Source: Kiritimatiellia bacterium (GTDB lineage Bacteria; Verrucomicrobiota; Kiritimatiellia; RFP12; UBA1067). From it: a stretch of 8,182 nucleotides of DNA. Under the pieces are notes generated by a model. It was not told the origin of the DNA. It saw only the letters and a program-made list of their open reading frames with translations, and did not search any database. Below are positions 1 to 5,937 of the stretch, piece by piece. Made by a program: the position numbers and the translations under genes. The stretch is from the NCBI GenBank assembly GCA_024405335.1, contig JAKSOX010000076.1, positions 1 through 8,182 on the forward strand, read 5' to 3'. The first letter of the stretch is position 1, and each line of letters opens with the position of its first letter.

Positions 1-12
1 AGCAGAAGAGGC

Positions 13-57
13 GGTTTGGAAGGTTTGGGAGGTTTGGAAGGTTTGGGAGGTTTGGGA
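13..57. repeat. 9-bp tandem repeat, five units
   Basis: Five head-to-tail 9-mers of the form GGTTTGGRA start at 13, 22, 31, 40 and 49. Only the eighth base varies (A in units 1 and 3; G in units 2, 4 and 5). A decayed sixth unit, TGCTTGGGG, may follow at 58-66. The tract is strongly strand-asymmetric, with G and T on the plus strand and C and A on the minus strand. It lies downstream of the last gene in the window and beside a second, unrelated array. Because 9 is a multiple of 3, it could in principle encode a Pro-Lys-Pro/Ser-Lys-Pro repeat on the minus strand, but no start codon or upstream coding frame supports this. Function unknown; the repetition itself is certain. Confidence 0.9.
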
Positions 58-114
58 TGCTTGGGGAAATGATCAGGGATTTCGCGGCGGCGGGGTGCTT
101 AGGGGCGGGGTCGG

Positions 115-269
115 TTTTAGCCTGGAACGCCGCCGCGGTTAGCCTAACCAGGCTGCGATTCCAGCCTAAGTTGGAGGGGTGTTTTAGCCTAGAATCCAGC
201 CGATTTCAGTCTGGCGCCGCGCGCGCCCTAACCTGGCCCCGGCGCGATTTCAGCTTAGAACGCGCGGCC
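115..269. repeat. Degenerate 22-bp-period tandem repeat array
   Basis: Seven consecutive units start at 115, 137, 159, 182, 204, 226 and 248, a spacing of 22 bp with one of 23. Each has the core YYYYAGCCTRG at its left (for example TTTTAGCCTGGAA at 115, TTTTAGCCTAGAA at 182, TTTCAGCTTAGAA at 248) and a GC-rich right half. An eighth, weaker unit may lie at 92-114 (GCTTAGG at 98-104). Units alternate: those at 137, 182 and 226 end in CGA, and those at 159, 204 and 248 follow with TTYCAG. This makes a 44/45-bp super-period with the shared junction GATTYCAGY. The last unit overlaps the 3' end of the glycosidase-like gene and holds its stop codon (255-257). Units diverge too much for a young expansion. 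Function unknown. Confidence 0.75.
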
Positions 270-1901
270 TCCTCCGGCACCCAACCCGCCGCCCTCGGCG
301 GCGGAAACCGCGATTTCCATCCAGACGAGTTCGTCGCCGGCGATCGTCTTGTCGCCGTGGTTGAACAGTTCGACGTTGTTGACGCCGTCGTGCAGAACGC
401 CCTTCGGGACGTCGACCGCGTAGTAGGTCGTTTTCGCCTTGCCGGCCGGATAGCCCGACGCGTCCTCCAGCGCCTTCGCCCGCCCGCAGGAAACCGTGTT
501 GACCAGCACCTCCACGTCCAGCGGTGTCGTCGCGCCGACGACGACCTTCGCCGCGCGCCCTTCGTTGCCCTCGCCGCAGCAGAGGTTCACGCCGCCGTTG
601 CAGCATTTCGCCCAGATTTCCGCCGGAAACGCCGGTTCGTCCAGGCGGCTCTCGCCCACGCGGATGTGGTAGGTCGCCGGATGCCGCCGCGCCATCGCCG
701 CGACCGTCCTGCGGTCGGACGCCTGCGCGAACATCTCCCGCACCCAAGGGAACTTCGCGCCGTGCCGCGGGAAGTGGTTGTAGAAGTAGATCGTGTCCGC
801 TCCCTGCTGGTAGAAACTCGAAGCGAAGCCCGCGTCGATTTCGTTGCCGAAAACCCGGTTGTCGATCGATTCGTACCAGCCGTGCCGCGCGAAGACCGAG
901 CAGTCGATTTCGGCGGCGATCACCACCGGCTTCGGCGCGAGCGCCCGGTAGAGCGCGACGTCGCAGTCCTGCTCGGTGGTGGTCGCCGGCGTTCCGCCCA
1001 CGACGAGCACGTCCACGAGCCCTTCCTTCGCCCAGGCCGGGACGTCGAAGCCCGCGCCCCAGGCGTCGCGCACGCGCGCCGGCATGCGGTGGGCCATGCG
1101 GATTTCGTGTCCCCACTTCTTCTCCGCCTCGTCCGCGATCCGGCGCACGTCGCGCAGGAACCGCGTCAGCACGCCGCGGTCGCGGTCGGCGAAGCCCGGC
1201 TTCAGAACGGGGCACGCCCGCAGCCAGTCGAAGCCGATGCCGTCCGACGGATAGTCCAGCAGCAGTTCGCGCACCGTCGCCAGCTGCGTGTCGTAGACGC
1301 GCTTGTTCGCGTAGTCGAGCGTTCCGTCCGGCCATTCGCCGCGCCAAGCGTGGCGGTACCACGCCCGAATGACCTCCTTGTGGTCGAGCCAGAGGTCGGA
1401 GTGCAGTCCCCGTTCGCCGCCGAGCGCGGTGCCGTGCACGTCGCTCACGCGAAACGAGTGCCACATCTCGATTCCCTTCTTGTGGCAGTGGTCGTAGCGG
1501 TGGCGCATGTATTCCGGGAACTGCGCGACCATGTTCGTGACGGCCCGGAACATCGTCCGCAGCGTCGCGTCGGAAGTCGAGAATTTGCCGCGCAGCAGCA
1601 TCCGGCCGTCCGCGTCGACCGCGACGTCCTTCCAGAACGGCGTCGCCGCTTTCGTCGGATAGAAGCACCGCTGGATGTTCATGTTGTAGAGGACGGCCCG
1701 AACGCCTTTCGCCGCGTAGAAGTCGACGTCCCTCTCGATTGCCGCCTTGAGTTCCTCGCGGCCCATCGACGCCATCTTCTCGTCGATCCAGAAGTTCCAG
1801 GCGTCGGAATTGACGTAAACGCCTTCCGCCGGCGGCCGTGTCGCCGCCAGCGTCCCAAGCGCCGCCAACGCGGAAACCAAAACCAAAGATGCCGTCTTCA
1901 T
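255..1901 (-). CDS. Exported TIM-barrel glycoside hydrolase-like protein
   Basis: A 548-residue protein with a signal peptide at about residues 1-20 (basic start, hydrophobic core, then LAATRPP), so it is exported. Residues 25-400 look like a (beta/alpha)8 barrel of the glycosidase type. DGIGFDWLRACP (220-231) places an acidic residue, D225, at the end of a central strand. VVIAAEIDC (326-334) places E331 late in the barrel. These are candidate acid/base and nucleophile, by inference. YQQGADTIYFYNHF (364-377) resembles the last barrel strands. Residues 405-535 look like a beta-rich C-terminal module ending VNNVELFNHG and LVWMEIAV. The tail, 534-548, is glycine-rich and runs into the repeat array. 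Ten cysteines follow the signal peptide, including two CC pairs at 433-434 and 441-442. The ATG at 1901 is preceded by a modest GGGGA-type ribosome site. The exact family and substrate are not recognised; a non-catalytic barrel is possible. Confidence 0.72.
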   Translation of the reverse strand: MKTASLVLVSALAALGTLAATRPPAEGVYVNSDAWNFWIDEKMASMGREELKAAIERDVDFYAAKGVRAVLYNMNIQRCFYPTKAATPFWKDVAVDADGRMLLRGKFSTSDATLRTMFRAVTNMVAQFPEYMRHRYDHCHKKGIEMWHSFRVSDVHGTALGGERGLHSDLWLDHKEVIRAWYRHAWRGEWPDGTLDYANKRVYDTQLATVRELLLDYPSDGIGFDWLRACPVLKPGFADRDRGVLTRFLRDVRRIADEAEKKWGHEIRMAHRMPARVRDAWGAGFDVPAWAKEGLVDVLVVGGTPATTTEQDCDVALYRALAPKPVVIAAEIDCSVFARHGWYESIDNRVFGNEIDAGFASSFYQQGADTIYFYNHFPRHGAKFPWVREMFAQASDRRTVAAMARRHPATYHIRVGESRLDEPAFPAEIWAKCCNGGVNLCCGEGNEGRAAKVVVGATTPLDVEVLVNTVSCGRAKALEDASGYPAGKAKTTYYAVDVPKGVLHDGVNNVELFNHGDKTIAGDELVWMEIAVSAAEGGGLGAGGGRAF

Positions 1902-1956
1902 CGTTCTTTCCCCGTTTGAATCCCGCGTACCGAGTTCCTTTGCCGCCTCCCGTCGC
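1902..1956 (-). other. 55-bp spacer before the glycosidase-like gene
   Basis: This is the widest gap between genes in the window. It contains purine-rich stretches in the transcribed sense (AAAGGAA and GGGGAAAG), the latter placed as a ribosome site for the gene starting at 1901. I see no convincing -10/-35 pair and no hairpin followed by a T run. It is therefore undecided whether the glycosidase-like gene is read through from the operon or expressed on its own. Confidence 0.5.
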
Positions 1957-2922
1957 CTACGCGAAAAACGCGAGCGACGTTTTCTTGTATTCCTTCGTCG
2001 AAAGCAGCATGGTGGACGCTTCCGCGCGGTCGCCCGCCGCCGCCCGCACCACGGCGTCCAGGGCGGCGAATTGCGCTTCCGCTTCGCCCTCGGAACGCGC
2101 GTGGACCATCGCGAAGAGGTTGTACTGGAACTCCGGCGCGGAAGCGCGCTCGTAGCAGTGCGTCACTTCGCCGCGCGCGGCCAGCGCGCGGCCGGCGTCG
2201 GCCGTGTCGCCGGCGATCCGCCAGCAGCACATGCCGTTCGCCGTCCAGCCCGCCTCCCGGTGCCTGAGCAGCAGCCCGATGCGCTTCAGGCGTCCCTGCC
2301 GGCGCCACAACTCGAGCGTCGAAAGCAGACGCCACTCCTTTTCGCCCAGCCGTTCCGCGAGCGCGGCGAAGTAGTCCGCGCGCACGACGGTGTCGCCCTG
2401 CAGCGCCCGCACGATGGCGCGTTCGCGCGCGTCGAGCGGCGGCAGCGCGTCTTCCACGGATTCGTCGCGCTCCCGCGCGGCGCCGCCGAACACGACGTCC
2501 ACCTTGTAGCGCTTCGTCGCCGGCAGGAAACGCACCGGATGCGGCGCCAGCCGCGCTTCCGCGTCCGCCTGCGCCGCGTCGAACGACGCGCGGGGGTACG
2601 AAAGCGTGAACCACAGGTTGGGGCAGGCGGGATCCCGTGCGCCGCGCGGAACCCGGCGATAGCAATGCGTCACGCCCGCCAGCGCGGAAACGCGTGCGGC
2701 CGCGACGGAGATTTCCGGTTCCGGAACGCGGGCGGCGCAAAGCGCCGAGCGGTATCCCATGCGCCGCGCGTCGAACACGGCGCCGAAACGGCGCACCATG
2801 CCCTCTTCGCGGCATTTCGCGACGAACGCGATCAGTTCGGCCTCCGACCAGCCGCACGCGCGGGAAAGTTCTTCGAAGGGCCGACGCGCGATCGGAACGC
2901 CCCGCTGGAGCGCGGCCAGCAT
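1957..2922 (-). CDS. ahbAB: Siroheme decarboxylase, AhbA-AhbB fusion
   Basis: A 321-residue, probably cytoplasmic protein made of two AsnC/Lrp-like siroheme decarboxylase halves, each a winged helix followed by a ferredoxin-like domain. The AhbA/AhbB family converts siroheme to 12,18-didecarboxysiroheme in the alternative haem pathway. Half 1 (about 1-150) has the helix-turn-helix region, EEGMVRRFGAVFD (39-51), THCYRR (85-90), NLWFTLSYP and a closing TKRYKVDVVF. Half 2 restarts at LDARERAIVRALQ and has GRLKRIGLLLRH, THCYERASAPEFQYNLFAMVHA and a closing STKEYKKTSLAFF. The paired THCY plus NLW/NLF signatures separate this family from true Lrp regulators. The start at 2922 lies one base after the lptE stop. 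It drops a few residues that family members usually have before ILxxLQ, so a non-ATG start slightly upstream inside lptE is possible. NirDL/NirGH of haem d1 synthesis are close relatives, but no nir gene is nearby. Confidence 0.85.
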   Translation of the reverse strand: MLAALQRGVPIARRPFEELSRACGWSEAELIAFVAKCREEGMVRRFGAVFDARRMGYRSALCAARVPEPEISVAAARVSALAGVTHCYRRVPRGARDPACPNLWFTLSYPRASFDAAQADAEARLAPHPVRFLPATKRYKVDVVFGGAARERDESVEDALPPLDARERAIVRALQGDTVVRADYFAALAERLGEKEWRLLSTLELWRRQGRLKRIGLLLRHREAGWTANGMCCWRIAGDTADAGRALAARGEVTHCYERASAPEFQYNLFAMVHARSEGEAEAQFAALDAVVRAAAGDRAEASTMLLSTKEYKKTSLAFFA

Positions 2923-2923
2923 C

Positions 2924-3463
2924 CTACTGGCGCGGCGCCGGCGCCGGCTCCGCCTTGTTGTACGGATGCGAGCACACGTCGTCGACGATCTGGCGCGCAA
3001 GGTCCTGGGCGACGCGCTGGGCGGCGTTGCGCTGCCCGGTGAGGACGTCGTCCTTGGCGCTGAACGTGGTTTCGCCGAAATAGGCGCGGCGGTCCACCAG
3101 CACGCGCTCGTTCTTGCGGTCCAGCAGCGTGATCTCGGCCTTCACGCGGTAGCGGTATTCCCGGGCGCTCACGCCGTCGTTGCGGTCGAAAGCGGCGCCG
3201 CTGCGCGTGGCCTCCACGATCGCGCCCTGCACTTCGAGCGCGGATTCGCCGTGGTTGCGGATCTTGAACGTGCCCTCGCGCTGGAACTCGCGCAGCGCGT
3301 ACTGCGTGCAGATCGGCCCGAGTTCCGCGCTTTGCGTGCGGTTCTCGAACACGGGCACGGCCACGGTGCGGAGCTCTTCCGGCACGCGCGACGTCCAGCG
3401 GTAGTCGGTTCTGCAGGCGCCCAGAAGCGCCAGGGGGAGCAACGTTGCGACGAGTTTTTTCAT
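2924..3463 (-). CDS. lptE: LPS-assembly lipoprotein LptE
   Basis: A 179-residue lipoprotein. Its N-terminus is a short lipoprotein signal, MKKLVATLLPLALLGAC, with lipobox LGAC and lipidated Cys17. Arg18 at +2 is compatible with sorting to the outer membrane. The mature protein begins with YRWTSRVPEELRTVAVPVFENRTQ, the family hallmark of LptE, followed by an alternating strand/helix pattern (YALREFQREGTFKI, YRYRVKAEITLLDR) and a C-terminal helix VAQDLARQIVDDVC. In the Lpt pathway LptE plugs and supports LptD, which inserts lipopolysaccharide into the outer leaflet. No lptD is in the window. The gene sits 2 bp after the BamD-like gene and 1 bp before ahbAB. An in-frame ATG at 3469 would overlap the upstream stop, but 3463 has much better ribosome-site spacing and gives a clean signal peptide. 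Confidence 0.86.
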   Translation of the reverse strand: MKKLVATLLPLALLGACRTDYRWTSRVPEELRTVAVPVFENRTQSAELGPICTQYALREFQREGTFKIRNHGESALEVQGAIVEATRSGAAFDRNDGVSAREYRYRVKAEITLLDRKNERVLVDRRAYFGETTFSAKDDVLTGQRNAAQRVAQDLARQIVDDVCSHPYNKAEPAPAPRQ

Positions 3464-3465
3464 GG

Positions 3466-4509
3466 TCATTTCCTTTCGGCGGCGGCGCCGCGGGCTGCGT
3501 TGATTTCGTCGATGCGCGCGCGCGCCTCGTCGGCGTGCGCTGAATCGGGGTGTTCTTTCACGAATTTTTCGTAGGCGGAAAGCGCGGCGTGCCGCGTGCG
3601 CTGGCGCGTGTCGTAGAAACGCGCGCTCTTCCAGTCCTCCTCGGAAAGCCAGGTGTCGATCTCGCCGATCCAGCCCTTCATCTCCTCGGCGCGCTCGTGG
3701 TCGGGATAACGCTGGAGCGCGAGCTTGAGGTATCCGCGCGTGTCCTTGAGCCGCGGGTTGTTGTAGGCGAGGCGCCGCGCCAGGTGCATGCGCGCCGCCG
3801 CTTCGAGGTACGCGGCGGTGCGCGCCTGCACGGTGCCGTCGTAGCGGCTCTGCACGGCGCCGTACACCTTCACGGCCTCCTCCCAGTCGGAATCCTGCTC
3901 GCGCAGGTCCGCGATTTTGAGGAACGCGTCCGCGGCGTATTCGGCGCCCGGCGCGCGGCGGACGACGTGCTCGTACTTGCGGCGCAGCGAGCGCGTGGAC
4001 GTGAACGACAGGCCGAACCACGTGCGCTTGTTCTTGGCGAGCAGGTTTACGATCTTGTACTGTTCGGCGACGATTTCGGCGTAGTCGCACGCGCGCGGAT
4101 AGAAATCGAGCAGGTAGTCGTAGGCGTCGAACGCTTCGTCGTATTCCTGCAGTTTCGTCTCCCACAGCCGCGCGAGCGCGAGCTGCGCCTGCGGCGCTTC
4201 GGGCGACGCCGGCCACTGGCGCACGAGGGCGTCGTACCCGCGGCGCGCGGCGCGCAGGGAACCTTCCGCCTCCATCCGCTTCGCCCAGGCGAACTGGTCG
4301 GCGGCGTTGTCCTTCTCCAGCCCCAGGAACCAGCTCGGCGTGCGGCGTTCGGGCTTGTCGAACGCGTCGAGGTCCTCGAACCCCGGATAGTGGTCCGTCG
4401 CGAACGGCGACGCGCCGCCCATGCCCGTGCCCGGCACGCGCGCTCCCGGCGCGGCCCAAACCGCCGCCGCCAGCATCGCCGCCGCCGTCGCCAACGCCAA
4501 ACGCTTCAT
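3466..4509 (-). CDS. BamD-like TPR outer-membrane assembly protein
   Basis: A 347-residue exported protein with an N-terminal signal (MKRLALATAAAMLAAAVWA, likely cut after AWA at 19 or 20), a short linker rich in Gly and Pro, then helical TPR-type repeats from about 65 to the end. Repeat signatures include LRAARRGYDALVRQWPASPEAPQAQLALARL (85-115), EYDEAFDAYDYLLDFYP (122-138), DWEEAVKVYGAVQSRYDGT (208-226) and HAALSAYEKFVKEHPDSAHADEARARI (307-333). The phrase 'Y..LV..WP.SPEA..A' is typical of BamD/YfiO, which helps fold outer-membrane beta-barrel proteins. Unlike BamD there is no lipobox cysteine; the signal looks like a signal peptidase I type, giving a periplasmic protein. The position between nfnB (4-bp ATGA overlap at 4506-4509) and lptE supports an envelope role. 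It could instead be a general periplasmic TPR scaffold. Confidence 0.75.
   Translation of the reverse strand: MKRLALATAAAMLAAAVWAAPGARVPGTGMGGASPFATDHYPGFEDLDAFDKPERRTPSWFLGLEKDNAADQFAWAKRMEAEGSLRAARRGYDALVRQWPASPEAPQAQLALARLWETKLQEYDEAFDAYDYLLDFYPRACDYAEIVAEQYKIVNLLAKNKRTWFGLSFTSTRSLRRKYEHVVRRAPGAEYAADAFLKIADLREQDSDWEEAVKVYGAVQSRYDGTVQARTAAYLEAAARMHLARRLAYNNPRLKDTRGYLKLALQRYPDHERAEEMKGWIGEIDTWLSEEDWKSARFYDTRQRTRHAALSAYEKFVKEHPDSAHADEARARIDEINAARGAAAERK
3471..3476 (-). promoter_or_regulatory. Ribosome binding site deciding the lptE start
   Basis: AAAGGA in the transcribed sense lies 7 nt before the ATG at 3463 but only 1 nt before the alternative in-frame ATG at 3469. This favours 3463. The site lies within the last codons of the upstream TPR gene, whose TGA is at 3466-3468, so lptE translation is probably coupled to it. 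Confidence 0.6.
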
Positions 4510-5918
4510 TCCACACCCCCTTCTCCGTGTTTCCGGTTCACCCAGTCGACAATGCCCTTCGCCGCCGCGCGGCCTTCGCCCATGGCGAGAATCACCGTGG
4601 CCGCGCCCAAAACGATGTCGCCGCCGGCGAACACGCCCGGCATGGACGTCATCCGCGTCGCGGGATCCACGATCACGCGGCCCTTCGCGTCCACGTCCAA
4701 TCCCGGCGTCGTCGCCGCCACCAGCGGATTCGCGCCGTTGCCCACGGCCACCACCACGGTGTCCGCGTCCAAAACGGATTCGCTGCCGGGAATCGGCACG
4801 GGGCTCCGGCGGCCGCTCGCGTCGGGCGCGCCCAGTTCGTACGCGAGCACCTCCAGCCCGGCCACGCGGCCCTGCGCGTCGCCCAGCACGCGCTTGGCGT
4901 TGCGGAGCATCAGGAATTCGACGCCCTCTTCGCGCGCGTGGTGCACTTCTTCGCGCCGCGCCGGCATTTCCGCCTCGCCGCGGCGGTACACGAGCCAGAC
5001 CTTTTCGGCGCCCAGCCGCAGCGCCATGCGGCTCGCGTCCATCGCCACGTTGCCGCCGCCCAGCACCGCCACGCGCTTCCCGTGCCAATACGGCGTGTCC
5101 GCGCGGGTTTCGTCGTAGGCCTTCATCAAATTGGCGCGCGTGAGGTATTCGTTCGCGCTGAACACGCCCACGAGGTTCTCGCCTTCGATGCCCATGAATT
5201 TCGGCAGCCCCGCGCCCGTCCCCACGAAAACCGCGTCGTACGGGCGGCCGAGCAGATCCGGGATCTTGAGCGTGCGGCCCACCACGAAGTCGGTGACGAT
5301 CTCCACGCCCATCGCCTCGAGCCCGTCGATTTCGCGCCGCACCACGTCCTTCGGCAGCCGGAACTCAGGAATGCCGTACACCAGCACGCCGCCCGGCTTG
5401 TGGAACGCTTCGAACATCGTGACCTTGAGGCCCGCGCGCGCGCAATCCGCCGCGCAGGTGATCGACGCCGGACCCGACCCCACCACCGCGACGCTCCCTT
5501 TTCCGCGTGGGGACGGCGCGGCGGCGGCCGGCTCCGCGGCGGCGAAGTCCGCGCAAAACCGCTCGACGCGGCCGATCGCCACGGCCTTTTCCGGATCCTT
5601 GAAGAGCTTGCCGAGCGTGCAGAACTTCTGGCACTGCTTTTCCTGCGGGCACACGCGCCCGCACACCGCCGGCAACAGCGAACTTTTGCGGATCGTCGCC
5701 AAGGCGCCCTTGAAATCGCCCGCCGCCGCCTGCGCCAGGAATCCGGGCACGTCCACGGAAACGGGGCAGCCCCGCATGCAGGGCTTCGCGGGGCAGCCGA
5801 GGCAGCGCGTCGCCTCGCGCCGCGCCTGTTCGGGCGTGTAGCCCAGGGCGACTTCGCGCATGTTCCGCGCCCGCGCGGACGGATCCTGTTCGGGCATCCG
5901 CTGCGGTTCGATCGCCAT
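4506..5918 (-). CDS. nfnB: NfnB, large subunit of bifurcating ferredoxin:NADP+ oxidoreductase
   Basis: A 470-residue cytoplasmic flavoprotein of the GltD/NfnL family. With NfnA it is expected to couple NADH and reduced ferredoxin to NADP+ reduction through FAD-based bifurcation. The N-terminal domain has two iron-sulfur ligand sets: CLGCPAKPCMRGCP (Cys39, 42, 47, 51) and CGRVCPQEKQC plus KFC (Cys86, 90, 96, 100). Glu93 in CPQE sits where NfnL structures report an unusual glutamate ligand. The FAD site is VGSGPAS (146-152) with the KPGGVLVYGIPEFRLPK block (174-190). The NADPH site is GGGNVAMD (286-293), and the C-terminal FAD motif is VFAGGD (429-434). A start at 5984 would overlap nfnA by 47 bp; the ATG at 5918 has AAGGA upstream and gives the usual family length. 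A plain glutamate synthase small subunit is the alternative, but there is no large gltB gene and the NfnA partner is adjacent. Confidence 0.9.
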   Translation of the reverse strand: MAIEPQRMPEQDPSARARNMREVALGYTPEQARREATRCLGCPAKPCMRGCPVSVDVPGFLAQAAAGDFKGALATIRKSSLLPAVCGRVCPQEKQCQKFCTLGKLFKDPEKAVAIGRVERFCADFAAAEPAAAAPSPRGKGSVAVVGSGPASITCAADCARAGLKVTMFEAFHKPGGVLVYGIPEFRLPKDVVRREIDGLEAMGVEIVTDFVVGRTLKIPDLLGRPYDAVFVGTGAGLPKFMGIEGENLVGVFSANEYLTRANLMKAYDETRADTPYWHGKRVAVLGGGNVAMDASRMALRLGAEKVWLVYRRGEAEMPARREEVHHAREEGVEFLMLRNAKRVLGDAQGRVAGLEVLAYELGAPDASGRRSPVPIPGSESVLDADTVVVAVGNGANPLVAATTPGLDVDAKGRVIVDPATRMTSMPGVFAGGDIVLGAATVILAMGEGRAAAKGIVDWVNRKHGEGGVE

Positions 5919-5922
5919 CTTT

Positions 5923-5927
5923 TCCTT
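5923..5927 (-). promoter_or_regulatory. Ribosome binding site deciding the nfnB start
   Basis: AAGGA (within GAAGGAAAAG, read leftward) lies 4 nt before the ATG at 5918, inside the 19-bp gap after the nfnA stop at 5938-5940. It supports the shorter nfnB over a start at 5984 lying inside nfnA. Confidence 0.55.
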
Positions 5928-5937
5928 CGCCGTCAAG

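Noticed and set aside
1..57. Minus-strand Pro-Lys-Pro/Ser-Lys-Pro coding repeat
   Set aside because: The frame is open across the 9-mers but has in-frame stops upstream and no start codon or ribosome site within the window.
204..260. Rho-independent terminator after the glycosidase-like gene
   Set aside because: GC-rich inverted repeats are present, but none is followed by a T run on the minus strand.
115..269. CRISPR array
   Set aside because: The repeats are contiguous and degenerate, with no unique spacers of constant length and no cas gene nearby.
57..1919. Long plus-strand open frame antisense to the glycosidase-like gene
   Set aside because: The product is rich in Arg, Val, His and Asp with no domain, a pattern expected from the complement of a GC-rich gene. 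It begins within the repeat region and has no ribosome site.
1957..2922. Lrp/AsnC transcription regulator
   Set aside because: The winged-helix halves are present, but the duplicated THCY and NLW/NLF signatures and the STKEYKKT ending fit siroheme decarboxylase instead.
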